This document shows positions 10,612 to 21,642 of a DNA stretch of 64,000 bases, piece after piece. Below the pieces are notes generated by a model. The model made no database searches and was not told where the DNA came from. It saw only the letters and a program-made list of their open reading frames with translations. Origin of the DNA: Synaphobranchus kaupii (lineage: Eukaryota; Chordata; Actinopteri; Anguilliformes; Synaphobranchidae); NCBI GenBank assembly GCA_029718625.1, contig CM056380.1:107092417-107156416 (forward strand), read 5' to 3'. The stretch's first letter is position 1. Every line of letters begins with the position of its first letter. The position numbers were made by a program, and so were the translations under genes.

Positions 10612-11330
10612 GTAAAATTCATGTACGCGTTCATGCACGCGTCCATGTACGCGGCCATGTACGCGGGATGCTGCGCATGTGTTTCGTTATTTTTGACACT
10701 GTTGGACCGTCTCATAAATACGATTAGTGGTGCGCAACAGTCATTACACGTGAACGCGTGACCGTTATAAGTCCATGTACGCGTCCATGTACGCGGCCAT
10801 GTACGCGGGATGCTGCGCATGTGTTTCGTTATTTTTGACACTGTTGGACCGTCTCATAAATACGATTAGTGGTGCGCAACAGTCATTACACGTGAACGCG
10901 TGACCGTTATAAGTCCATGTACGCGGCCATGTACGCGTCCATGTACGCGGCCATGTACGCGGGATGCTGCGCATGTGTTTCGTTATTTTTGACACTGTTG
11001 GACCGTCTCATAAATACGATTAGTGGTGCGCAACAGTCATTACACGTGAACGCGTGACAAAATTTCTCTAACAGTGACAGACGAACGTGTACACGCTTTG
11101 AGTGCAGTACGCATCATCTTGTCACGCGTGAAATACAATGCGCACGTAACAACGGACACACGCACGCACGCGTACCAACATTTACCAAGTTAATCACGCA
11201 GGCACACACGCGTTGCTGCGCATGTGTTTCGTTATTTTTGACACTGTTGGACCGTCTCATAAATACGATTAGTGGTGCGCAACAGTCATTACGCGTGAAC
11301 GTACGCGTGCACGCGTGACCGTTATAAGTC
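10612..11330. repeat. Tandem repeat of 120-150 bp units, right arm
   Basis: Inverted counterpart of 4140-4850, with small differences in the number of 12-bp GTACGCG(T/G)CCAT blocks, showing independent slippage in the two arms. Confidence 0.85.
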
Positions 11331-11561
11331 AATGGGGAAATTACATGACACGTCAGGCGCTGCTGTGCTGCACATGCATCAAAGCAGGCGTTGCTGCGCA
11401 TGCGTTTCGTTATTTTTGACATCAATGGGTCTTCATATGTGTGTGTGCGTGTGTGCGCATGTGTATGTTTGTGCGTGTGCGTGTGTGTGTGTGCTGTATG
11501 TTGGAATATATCCATTTCTTTAGCCCTTTAGCCCACGATTTTCACACAGGAAATGTACTTA

Positions 11562-13450
11562 GTTGGTAGGCTGGGGTGTTGGTCCCATGATCACATGAAG
11601 CAATGAGGTGGTTCGCAACTCCCAACAAAAAAGAACTACTACTTACACAATTACAATTATTTATTGTGCTGAACAATGTTTACATTGCCTTCCGGTTTAA
11701 TGCAGGTTTTGTTTGACGTGTGAGTGGAAGCGAGTCGATCACATGCAAGAAGGATTCGAAAATATTAACATACCTTAGCGATATCATATCTTCTTTTTAT
11801 TGATATCGCTAATTTTCTCTGAGAGAAAACGCCACACCAGAGACAAGTTGTCTTCAACAGCCTCCCTTTCCTCTCCTTTGAAGTCTGTCCTTGAGTTGAC
11901 ACTCCTTATATGTGTCATGGTTTATGACCATTTTTCCCTTGCGGTCGTGTTCCTCAGTCGCCACACGTGGGCGCTGCTCTGTTGGTGGAGTTTTGGCTCC
12001 GCTTCGTTTCTTTCGCGGAGTTCTCGTCAGTGGTCACGGGTGTGCGTGGTTGCTGGTGAGCTACATAAGCCTCTGTATTCCTTCGTTCGAGGCTTCGATA
12101 TTGATTGCTTGTTTCGTATTGTCTGGCATTATTTTCTCTGGTATTATTTTGCCCTTATGCTACTTAGTCAGGATGATCAGGTCTAGGTTTGTAAGGAGAC
12201 CATTTTTTGCTCCCCAAGTATTTAATTGGAGTTTTGAGGGACCTGCCTTTGTGCTTGGAGCTTTAAGGTTGAATTCTTTTTTTTGTATGCTTGTTTCAGT
12301 CACCGCTTCCTGGTCCTTCCTTTTTCTCTTTGCCTAAGACCTTTCGCCTTTTTCTGTCTCTTCCTCCTCTCTCTGTCTGCTTTCTTCCTTGAAAGCGAGA
12401 GGAGTCTTTGTTTGTTTGTGGTTGTATTTGTATAGTAATTTCTTACTAAGAGACAGGGCGTTTTTTATCGTACTGACTTTAGGGCTTTATTTATTCTTAG
12501 AGGCAGGGCGCGTATTTTCGATTAAGTTTGCGTTAGTCTTTTTAGCCGGTAAATGTCCGGTGCAGCCTTCGGTAGTACCTTTCTCCGTATATGTAGCTTT
12601 GGCGATATTGTACGGAACTGTAGTTCTGTTTCGTCTTTCGGTACATGTCTTCCTATAGGGAGACTGGGCGATGTTGTGGACATGTTTGTGTGTGACTGCG
12701 CGTTTCTGAAAGTAGCCTTGGAGGTTAACTCTCTGTTCCTTCGCCTTGTTACATTTCCCTTTACTGAGAGGCGTGTATTTTCTACTAAGCTTGCGTTAGT
12801 CATTTTGATAGTAAAGTTATGGGACGACGGTGCTCCATCGGCTCGCCTGTAAAATGTTTCTCTCTCCTGGGAGATCGGGCGTTTACCCCTTTATGTTTTC
12901 TGCATGTGACTGCGAGCCTCTGAAAGTAGCCTTGGAATGTTAGCTCTCTGTTCCTTCGCCTTCTCATATACTACTTCGTATTATGTTGCAGTGTTTGTTG
13001 GCTGTGTGTTTTATTTGTGCCATTACGCTACTCGCCTGTTCTTATGCGTCTCGTTACCGAGACAGGGCGTTTGTTATTTCTGGCTCGTTCTTTAGTCACT
13101 TAGCTCGTAGAAGTATGTGAGCCTATTGTTTTGTTCTATTCGCCTTGTTTGGTTTTCTGACTGAGAAACCTGGCGTTTGCGCTTCTACTCATTGGCGTGT
13201 GACAGTGTGCCGGTTAGTAGCTTTGGTATGTGTGTTTCCCTGTCTTGTCTCCTTCCCTTAACTATGGGGTTTCCCGTCCTAGTGGCCTAATCCCCTTGCT
13301 GCGTTTGGCTCCTCCTACCTCAAACGTCACGCCGCATTACAATCTGGACACAAAGGGAGGAGACGTTGCCCTTTGCAGTATCACGTAACACATTGAAATT
13401 AATTAATGTGATGCTTTTCAAACTCTCGTAATGTAGCCTGTGTTGTTTTC
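11562..13450. repeat. Pyrimidine-rich region with diverged, irregular repeats; no gene recognised
   Basis: Short phrases recur with drift: GAGACAGGGCGTTT-like at about 12453, 12503, 12660, 12767, 12871, 13058 and 13164. CTGAAAGTAGCCTTGGA is at 12706 and 12915, followed both times by CTCTGTTCCTTCGCCTT. The spacing is irregular (50 to 190 bases). No protein with recognisable domains is encoded on either strand. It could be an old degenerate satellite or part of an unknown repeat. Confidence 0.5.
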
Positions 13451-13495
13451 TTATTTTTATTTTGCTTTGGGGTTGTATATCACTAAATTATAGTA

Positions 13496-13735
13496 ACACT
13501 AGAGAGGGCATTTTCACCTTTAAAGAGCAAGAGCTCATCATTGAGGGTTATGAAAAAGAGAAGGCAATCCTAACCAGCAAATCAAACTTTGGCAGAGCGG
13601 CCAAAATGAGAGGCAGAGAATTGCAGATAAATGAATGTGTAAGAAATACCGTGAGGCTCCCTCAGATCCAATGCAGTCAGGAGCTTTGTAGCTTCTTACA
13701 ACCAGGTGAACGTGTGACAAAACATTCCAACTCGT
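13496..13735 (+). pseudogene. Myb/SANT-like domain remnant
   Basis: The frame reads REGIFTFKEQELIIEGYEKE, then KAILTSKSNFGRAAKMRGRE. The pattern F-T-x-x-E-x-E-x-I followed by K-S-N and A-x-K is that of Myb/SANT-like DNA-binding domains (MSANTD/NAIF1 or the accessory protein of Harbinger transposons). The expected tryptophan after the arginine segment is missing and the frame then degenerates (INECVRNT), so this is a fragment. It sits beside other transposon remnants. Confidence 0.55.
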
Positions 13736-13810
13736 TTGATCCTTTTCAATTTTTGCTTATCGTAAGAACAAAATAGACAATACAAACAGAGTACCATAAT
13801 ATCAAAAACT

Positions 13811-13985
13811 ATGGGTGCGTCCCAATATTCTTCACTCCCCACCTCCCTTCCTCCACTCCCCCACCTCTCCTACCCAGAAGTATGCAAAACTGTCTGAACG
13901 TTTTGAGTACAAGTATTTGCATGTACAGTATACAATGTACCCGACATTGCGGTTTGCGCAATGTCTCAATTACTCAATTAATGTC
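13811..13985. mobile_element. Left half of a MITE with end GGGTGCGTCCCAAT
   Basis: The segment GGGTGCGTCCCAAT ... AGAAGTATGCAAAACTGTCT ... CCGACATTGCGGTTTG is repeated, with drift, at 38014-38160. That copy has a matching inverted right end at about 39710-39743. The right end of the copy here was not found; the THAP inverted-repeat element follows directly. Confidence 0.55.
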
Positions 13986-15208
13986 TCAATTACGACTTAC
14001 CCATGATGTAGTTGATTGATGGAAACCATTTTCAGCTAATTCCATGCTGTCCCTTCTTTTGGACATACACACGTTGCTAATGCTAGCGCAACTCTATGGT
14101 AACTGCTAGCATCCACTACCAAATGCACTTAAACACTCCACAGTGCACCCAAAGCAAATATAATACGACTACAGTCTATTGGGGTTATTTTCAATGATTA
14201 CACCATCATTTTTGAAGTCAAACTATCGTTGAATCCTTTACTTTGTGCTCACCTAAATTCTCCGTGGAAGTACGGCGGCGGAGCGATACGTTAGTAGGTA
14301 TGTAATGCCGCCGTATGTAATGCCGGCCAACAACAATATCGCGCATGTGAAAGAATCAGACTAGTAGTATTGTTAGCTAACGTTCAGGTAAGATGGTATT
14401 TCGGTGTGTATTTAAAGGTTGTTCAAATCATGCAAAAAAAATGGGCACCACAAAGTTTTCACCGATTTCCAGTGGAAGATCAACAAAGAAAACAGCTGTG
14501 GCTTCTTGCTGCTCGCATGGATGTCAACACACCAATTGAGACTAAAAAAGTTAAAAGTGTGTAGTGACCATTTCACTGAGGAAAATTTAAAAAAAGACGG
14601 TCGGGACACCCTCTACTGAAGGAGACTGCTGTGCCATCACCAGTTTTTCTTCATGCACCAAAAACAACTGATGAGCAGGTAACTAATAAATGATTGCATG
14701 CGTGATCTATCTATTCAATTTAGCTAGCTAGTTGCCACGATTGGGAAGTCATGGAAGTGGTCAAACTTTTCCTGCAAATTGGTAGCCAGTGTGCTTGCTT
14801 GTACATGCTGTGTTATTCTGTAGCATGTTTGTGTTTAGCTGACTTGTTGTCTACCAAATATGTAACTTTACGGCAAAACAGATTGTGTTGGCAACTGTGG
14901 AGTACAGTAGATGGCCTACAGGCAGATACCCTGGCTAATCTACAGCTAGCTCCGCCACCGTACTTCCACAGAGAATATAGGTCAGCACAAAGTAAAGGAT
15001 TCAACGATAGTTTGACTTAAAAAATGATGGTATAATCACTGAAAATAACCCTGATAGACTCGTCGTATTTTATTTGCTTTGGGTGCACTGTGGAGTGTTT
15101 AAGTACGTTTGGTAGTGGATGCTACTAGTTTCCTTAGAGTTGCGTTAGCATTATCAATGGTTTCCATCAATCAACTACATCATGGGTAAGTCGTAATTGA
15201 GACATTGG
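13979..15208. mobile_element. Element with about 0.3-kb inverted repeats enclosing a THAP-domain exon
   Basis: The left arm (13979-14284) and right arm (14949-15208) are inverted copies at roughly 85-90 per cent identity by eye. Shared phrases include CACTCCACAGTGCACCCAAA and AACTATCGTTGAATCC. A 45-bp stretch near 14030-14075 is present only on the left. The loop encodes a broken THAP domain. THAP domains occur in transposases of the P and Kolobok groups, so a decayed THAP-type transposon is the best reading; an inverted duplication around a host THAP gene is the alternative. Confidence 0.6.
14393..14679 (+). pseudogene. THAP-domain exon, frameshifted
   Basis: Reading from ATG at 14393 gives MVFRCVFKGCSNHAKK with the two N-terminal zinc cysteines. 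The next frame gives SFHRFPVEDQQRKQLWLLAA, the typical THAP HRFP and W core. A third frame gives VCSDHFTEENLKKDGR with the last Cys and His ligands. A fourth continues LLKETAVPSPVF to a GTAACT donor at 14680. THAP domains bind DNA through a C2CH zinc centre. The first two frame changes fall at A-homopolymers (A8 near 14436 and A6 near 14545), so sequencing error cannot be excluded, but the inverted repeats around it favour a dead transposon gene. Confidence 0.75.
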
Positions 15209-15957
15209 GCTCTATTTTAATAAACCAAACGCAATGGTGAACGCAAGAGTAATCGCTTGGCGGTATCGCTCTGAGGGCGTGTCGGCGAGAAATTTGGTAA
15301 TTTCATGACGGCAATCTTGGCGCACCTTATGGCGGTATTGCTAAAAGGCTGGGTTTAAACGTCCAAGGTGTGTCTCTATGGTAGCCAATCAAAGGTAGCG
15401 AATGCATGAATTAGCCTACATTAGGTGATGTAGGCATAATTATGATTCAAATGGTAGGCTTATGATTCAACTGTGTCAATGTGTAATTTATATATTATAG
15501 GCTAGTGGCCTACATGATCGCAAGTTTCTTGTAAGCTGTCCTGTTTTATTCTAGTAGTTTAAATTAAAATTAATTAATAATAATTATAGGCTATTTGTTC
15601 ATTAAATGGAAGTGTAATGTTGGCATCACCTATAGACACTACACAGAACTACATGACGAATAAGTTGGCAAATTGCCAGAGTCTATTGCGTTCCTGCTAA
15701 GAGGTGGTTCCAGCTGATCATAACGCAATGGGTTTTCGTTGGTTCAAATTGTCACTGAGCCGAAAGTATTTTAGAACACGCCCCAGACAGCGCCACCCAT
15801 CCCACTGCAGCGCAAGCGAAAGGATGTTATGTTGAGAATTTGTTGATCCTAGCGGTATTGCTGAGAAACGCCATAGCGCCAGTTTTAGACGTTGATGCTG
15901 TCAACAAGCTTGCGTTTGACTATACCGTCCCCTTGCGCTGGTTTGAAAATAGAGCCC
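15207..15957. mobile_element. 751-bp terminal-inverted-repeat element, ends GGGCTCTATTTT, 3-bp target duplication
   Basis: GGGCTCTATTTTAATAAACC at the left pairs with the complement of GGTTTGAAAATAGAGCCC at the right. ATT flanks both ends (15204-15206 and 15958-15960). A 3-bp duplication fits the PIF/Harbinger class, though the usual target is TWA. Inner GCG-rich blocks also pair. There is no coding capacity, so it is a MITE. It inserted right at the outer edge of the THAP element. Confidence 0.7.
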
Positions 15958-15960
15958 ATT

Positions 15961-16551
15961 ATGTCCAAAATTCCGAACTATCCCTTTAAGGTTATAGTTT
16001 CATTTTCAAAGGAACCATAATTTCAATGAACACAGTGCTACGAAACATGTTTGAGTTTTATTTACACACACAAAACAAAACATACACAAACCCATTTTTG
16101 AGAGGGAAACCACAAATACATAAAAATTTGGGGTGAACTGACTAGTTTGCGTAAGCTTTGCTGTAATTCATTTCAATTGAATAGTTCAATTGAATAGTTC
16201 AATTGAATAGTTGGTAAAATAACAGTAAGTTTGATACACCATTAAAATATTATAGGGGTAGGCTAGAGTATTCCACACAATGCATTAATAATTCAGGTAC
16301 TTGGCTGTATTCTGATTTGTCGAAACATGATTTTAGCAGATGTCGTACATACATGCAGAGTCCTATACACTCAGGAAAAAAGGTATGAAAAAGTGCCTTA
16401 AAAGGTACAAATGCTTGTCACTGGGATGGTATTCTATAGGCATATAAAATTTTACCCATAGCTAGCCATACATAATTTATTTGTACCTTTTTTGCTTGTT
16501 AAATGTACTTATTAGTACCCAGATAGAACATTGTTGTACTTTCAGGGTACA
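15961..16551. other. Non-coding spacer with a repeat resembling a dispersed MITE
   Basis: Nothing coding. From about 16367 (CACTCAGGAAAAAAGGTA) to 16550 (TTTCAGGGTAC) the sequence has AGGTAC/GTACCT phrases on opposite strands, like a small palindromic element common in fish. Confidence 0.45.
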
Positions 16552-16880
16552 TGGATCACTTTAAGGGTTGTTTCTCCTGACAAATTTTCCTATTGAACTC
16601 TATGGAAAAAATAAGTCATGAGAAGAAACCCTTCAACTTATCCATCCATATCTACTGTATTTCTGGCAGCAGAGTGATGGTTTAAGGCTTGTTTGATACG
16701 TCAGACCCTTGATGCCATTTAGCCAACCATGTGTTCCACACTGTTCCAGTGTAATTTAAAGCTAAATCCAGTCCCACCCCCCAATTCCCATAGAGATCCA
16801 TTCAAATGCAGAGAGGTTATAGTATCGCTTCTAAGAGTACCTGGAAATAAGATATCAGGAGTCTTTTGATATCCTTTTAT
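16552..16880. repeat. Dispersed repeat, copy 1 of 4 (GGATCACTTTAAGGGTTG family)
   Basis: Shared phrases, GATCACTTTAAGGGTTGTTT, GAGTGATGGTTT and AGAGGTTATAGTATCGCTT, occur here, in part at 32630-32760, at 57270-57660 and in inverted form within 62560-62860. The copy at 57163-57508 is a near-perfect hairpin, suggesting a foldback element. Confidence 0.65.
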
Positions 16881-16937
16881 ACAGAGTCATGATGGCATCA
16901 CCTGTTTACCTGTGGAATACCTGTTTACCACAGAAGT

Positions 16938-17170
16938 TGTTTGAGAGAATGGCAAGAATGTGCAAAGCCGTTATCAAGGCAAAGGGTGGCTACTTTGAAG
17001 AATCTAAAATATAAGACTTTTTAAAATTTGTTTAACACTTTTTTGGCCTTGCGTAATTTAATTTGTGTTATCTCATAATTTTGATGTCTTTACTATTCCA
17101 AAATGTGGAAAACAGTAAAAATAACAGAAAAAAACCTTCCTTGAGTAGGTGTGTCCAAACTTTTGACTGG
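16938..17170 (+). mobile_element. 3' end of a Tc1-like transposon
   Basis: The + strand reads FERMARMCKAVIKAKGGYFE then a stop, the typical C-terminal tail of one Tc1 subfamily. It is followed by TAGGTGTGTCCAAACTTTTG at 17146, its terminal inverted repeat. The 5' part is missing. Confidence 0.6.
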
Positions 17171-17330
17171 TACTGTACCTGTTCTCCAGTCTGAATGTCC
17201 GTATTATGGACACTACTGTGTAGCGACTCAGGTTGGGCTGGACTCTCTGCCCAGCCTCCCTCATCGACAGGCCATGATTTGCAACATGATCCACCAAAGT
17301 GGCCCTAATGTCGTCGGAAATATGTCTCTT
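17150..17330 (-). pseudogene. Transposase helix-turn-helix remnant
   Basis: On the minus strand: VDHVANHGLSMREAGQRVQP, then NLSRYTVVSIIRTFRLENR. This is a winged or homeodomain-like helix-turn-helix of the kind found at the N-terminus of Tc1/IS630-type transposases in fish. The catalytic domain is absent and the frame is lost on both sides. Confidence 0.5.
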
Positions 17331-17339
17331 CTCACAAGA

Positions 17340-20300
17340 GGTGAGCTTTGTCGTGGAAATTTTCCCTTTTTCACACAGTGAGCAAGTCTGTCCAAACAGA
17401 ACGACAACAAAACTGTATATTGATTTAGAAATAAGACTTTTGTTTATTTGCAGATAAACCAGAATGAGAGAGCATTACCAGACCTCTGACTTGAAACAGA
17501 ATACCCAGAAGACATTTATACACAATCCTTACTGATTTGCCACAAGGGGCGGATTTCTAAATAATACAGAAAGACAGGGGTGTTAAATTTTCCGGTGTTT
17601 AGACTATAGATAACCCTTAGCCTTGCCACCAGGTCAGGAATGTTCAACAGAAAAAAACAAAAACATCAATCTCACAGACTGCCTGTCTCTTGCAGGAATG
17701 AAAGATAAAGTACACAGAGGGCCTGCTTGAGGCTGAGCTTAGGTGTGTACATAGAGTATATGTTTAATTACTTAATTCAATGCAATTGATCTACTAATAA
17801 TCAAAACTATAATAAATGTTTAATAATTATCATGTGATTGTCTCTATGTTAATACACACACATTGTAAGACCGAAAACTCCTTCACAGCTTACCTGAGGC
17901 CTGTTTGTAGTGCTGAGGCTCAGACTGATTGGTGTTCAATTAGTGTATGAAGTGTTTTTATTTGTGTGAGTTGGGCAGTGATTTCATTTGTGTGATTTTT
18001 TTTTTTGCATTAATTTTACCGTAAATACAGTTTTTGGAGTTCAAAGAGCCCATGTAGGCTTTGGTTGTAAAGTACCAGTAGGGTTGTGTTTAGGAGTTAG
18101 GTTTTAAAAATCCAAGGTCCTTGAAGCTTTTTTAATATTTGAATATTACACCATTTATGCTATTTTGATAGCGCACACATAGAAAAATAAATAAACAACA
18201 CTCTAAAACAGAAATAAGAAATAAGTGTAGCTACACGTTTAAAAAAAAAAAGTACGAAAACACAATTTGTGTTTTTACATAACAACAGCAAGATAGACTA
18301 TTTCAGCCCGAAATGCGATAGGTCACTGTGGAAATGTCGACTGTACGGGACTTTGGCGAAACGTAACAAGATAAACTCTTCAGGGTTAATCATAACACAG
18401 TGGTAGCCTACCTGCATATAGCCTACAGGTAAGATATTTGGTTCAATTCACATATTTATAGCTACGAGAGATTGGAGGAAAAAAATGGTGTCTTCTAAAC
18501 CGAAAGTGCATCAGGTAGCCTACTGTATAGTAGCCTACAGTAAGTAATGGAAAACGCCAAATGCGTAGGCTATTTGTACAACGTTTTAAAAAAATATTAT
18601 TGTTTCTAGCTATATCTGAACATGATTTTCTTGTAAACGGTGCATTTTACAGTCTGTGGCTGTGGCAAGACGAGGGTCGTAAGCGCTTTGGGCTATTAAC
18701 AGCACCCTCTTATTTTATTGCACTGTAGTATCAATCCTGGGGTTTTCTTAAAGCTGTAGCCAAGTTTATAATTTAAGACAAACATGAATAGGATACTGTA
18801 ATTGGGACCGATAAGTCTAACACTAGTTGTGGGCCACCAACGTGGATCGGGTTAAAGCTTTTACCTTTTCAGAAGTTAGGGCTTCAAAGGTAGCCTAATT
18901 CAAAATTGGAGCGTGTTTCATTCAACTCGCTGCGCTGCGTTATGTCTTTCTACCGAGTCGCGCTCTGCCACAGAATAGCTGAGCCGCATTTCTATAGGCT
19001 ACAGTCTATGGTTCTATGCTTCTTCTACTCGTCTCCTAGTACTGACATATTGAAGGCGACTAGTACAATATATATCACCATCCGCTGGCCGAAAGACCAT
19101 ATTGCACCAAAAAAATTAAATTAAATTAATTCGGATATGATTTTATTTGCCGTTTTGTCAATTATTGTCATTTTGGCGTTTGCGATTTCCCTTTGGGGGT
19201 CCGTGAAATCATTTTGGCGGACGCCAAATAATTTACTATGTAGGAAAAACCCTGAGCTTTAGCTATATTTTGTAAATATTACACATTACACAAACAAAAC
19301 AATAAAAACCGAGGTATGAACCGAACCGTGGCTCAAAAATCGAGGTCTGAACCGAACCGTGGATTTGGAGAATTGTTACACCCCTATCCTCTTTTCATGC
19401 AGTGCCATTCTGAGGTGATGAGGTGAGTCCCCCCCCCCCCAGGCCAGAGACACTCTCGATACCACATTAAATTGTACAATTTAGGCAGCGCAGTGTTTGC
19501 ATCTGTGAGGACGGACTGTGGTAGTTTCGTATTTTGAATGTTTTCCATGTGAACACAAGGGTAGAGCAGAGCACAGACAGACAGACTTACGGATTTTATC
19601 CACAGACAGACTTACAGGCTTTATCCACAGACAGACAGAGCATAAAAAAAGTCTATCGAGAGATTAATGTATTTGAAAGTGAGTCGGCTTTGTGATATAC
19701 AGAAAATCCAGGGTGGAAATTTAAATGAGCTGTCTAACCCCTTAATCTCGTTTAGTAGCTAGGCTACACCTCTGCTTCATGAAATTCCCTCAGGGAAAAA
19801 ACAACGACACACTTGGCAGGTTCCAAGTTTAGACATTTTCAGGAATCTAGCTCCGATGTGTATTAAAACAATCGGATAGAATAAAACGTCATAGCACCAT
19901 TTTGTGCGTTCCATTTCCAGCTGTCTTCAGCAATAGGCTATTTTTTCTTTCACAACGCAAAAACGCACCTTTCATGCCCTAGCCTATTCATATTTGCGAC
20001 CATATTTTTTGAAGACCGTCATGAATCTAGCTAGCTTTTAGAACCTATGCTTTAATGTTCGTTTGAAGTAGGCTAGCTAGATCTATCGGAGCCAGGTTAA
20101 AATAAACGGTCCAGTGACTCATGGCACACACATGAAGTGTGTAATACAGTAAACACAATTAACGATAGATGGGTAACATAAACACTTATGAGAGCTATTT
20201 TAGGATAATAATAAACAGCTAGCAAGCTCAATTTAAGATTCAACCCTGGATTTTTTGTATGACGAAGCTGACTCACTTTCAAATAGCCTACATTGACATT

Positions 20301-20990
20301 TCTCATTTTGCATAACATATAGAATAGAATCTGGCTGTCGATAGACTTTTTGAAGCAATGCCTTAATGTTCGCTTAAAGTATCGGAGCCAGGTTAAAAGT
20401 TTAAACGATCCAGTGACTCATTTGCGGTCTTCATTTATTTTAAGAGAGGATTTAATTTATTTCCAGCAGTACAACACAACCATCCAATCCAACGTTTAAC
20501 CTGCCACAATGTAGCCTATCGTAGGCTACTACCAGGTTTGCAGAGGTGGAAATTCCAGGGGTCAGAAAGTAAAAGTCCTGCCGTGTTTCTTCCACCCATG
20601 AACTCACGATTTCACTAATTAGCCTAGTTAGCTCCTACTTCTTGGCTGAAGAATTGTGATAATTAGCAAATCCAGGTGATTGGAACAAATGATTGGGGAG
20701 GACTTTCACTTTCCACCTGGATTTTCCACCTCGCAGGTTTGACCTATAGCCTACACAGCGTAGCGCTGGCTAGCTAGCTCCGTTTCTTTCAAAAAACAAG
20801 AATACTTTATAACACTGTTCAGATTCTTCATCATTTCATACATTAAAATGTATGAGTGCCCTGAGAGCATAGTATCAAGCACAGACTGTTACCCATCCCT
20901 ATGCTATGCTCCCCCTAGTGTTCATTAAGTGCTACTGCACTAAACCTGTATGAGGCCCACCCTGCTTGCTTGACCATACCCCCTCATTTA
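17340..20990. other. Long non-coding stretch with fragments of dispersed repeats
   Basis: No exon could be supported. A block at 18240-18400 (AAAAAGTACGAAAAC ... CACTGTGGAAATGTCGAC ... CTTCAGGGTTAA) is repeated in drifted form at 21345-21480. At 19290-19385 AACCGAACCGTGG phrases lead to GTTACACCCCTAT, resembling the end of a hAT-type element. A segment with CGGAGCCAGGTTAAAA is duplicated at 20085 and 20384. Small ACAGACAGACTTAC repeats lie at 19570-19640. Confidence 0.5.
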
Positions 20991-20996
20991 CATATA

Positions 20997-21172
20997 GTAC
21001 AGCTCGAAAATGAAAATGAAAACGATAATGAAAATGAAAACGAAAATGAAAATGAAATTTTCGTTTTCGTTTTCGTTTTCGCTTTCGCTTTCGTTTTCGT
21101 TTTCATTTTCATTTTCTTCATTTTCATTTTCATTTTCATTTTCATTTTCATTTTTTTCATTTTCATTTTGGG
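20997..21172. repeat. Palindromic hexanucleotide microsatellite, (GAAAAT)n then (TTTTCR)n
   Basis: The first 55 bases are GAAAAT/GAAAAC hexamers; the rest are the complementary TTTTCG/TTTTCA hexamers. The two halves can fold on each other. The reading frames (Lys/Met, Glu/Asn, Phe/Val runs) are artefacts. Confidence 0.95.
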
Positions 21173-21642
21173 TTGAATAATCCTCCATATGAAACAGTCC
21201 TCTCAACTGAAAATCAAATCAAAATCCCCACAGGGAATAAAAGAACCGCCGACCCAGAAGTTTCCCCATTCAGGTAGGCTAGGCTACTGTAGGCGCTGTT
21301 CCTAACCTAGCTAACTACTCCTTATTTTTCAATAGTCTATGCCTTATACGTTAAAAAAAAGTACATGTTTTTTCATAACAACAAGCAATGTATTACAGCC
21401 GCGAGTGCGATAACGTTAGGTAGCACTGTGGAAATGTCGACGTTGCTGGACAATTGAATAGAGAATTTCTTCAGGGTTCATTTGCTATTTGGTTCCTTAA
21501 AATGTTTATTGCCCTGCAGTGCAACATGAGGGGCTGATGTATTCACAAGCGGCGACACTGTAAGACACTGTAATTCGCCTAATTTAGAAATTCAGAGAAA
21601 TGTGAATACCATAATTGGGATGTCGACGACTACCTCTAAAGG

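Larger units (their letters stand above)
2983..11561. mobile_element. Composite palindrome: Penelope-like element with an inverted copy of its own 3' end
   Basis: The left arm (2983-5841) is the reverse complement of the right arm (9616-11561). Between them, on the + strand, lies a Penelope-like coding segment (5842-6116), interrupted by a DNA transposon (6117-9297) and continued in frame at 9298-9815. The arms therefore duplicate, in inverted orientation, the last part of the GIY-YIG reading frame, the 3' untranslated region, a hammerhead-like motif, an (AT)n tract and a tandem repeat. Penelope-like elements are known for 5' truncation and inverted partial copies. The left arm is longer because it carries about 0.9 kb of extra DNA between 3060 and 4020. 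Confidence 0.75.
9616..11561 (+). repeat. Right inverted arm of the Penelope palindrome
   Basis: This arm is nearly identical to the complement of the left arm over the coding tail, the hammerhead-like motif (10264-10291), the (AT)n tract (10050-10110), the ACGCG-rich tandem repeat (10612-11330) and the outer flank. The high identity suggests a recent origin or gene conversion between arms. Confidence 0.85.

Noticed and set aside
12389..12852. Hydrophobic frames suggesting a membrane protein
   Set aside because: No splice signals or domain, and the residues follow the T- and CT-rich repeats of the region.
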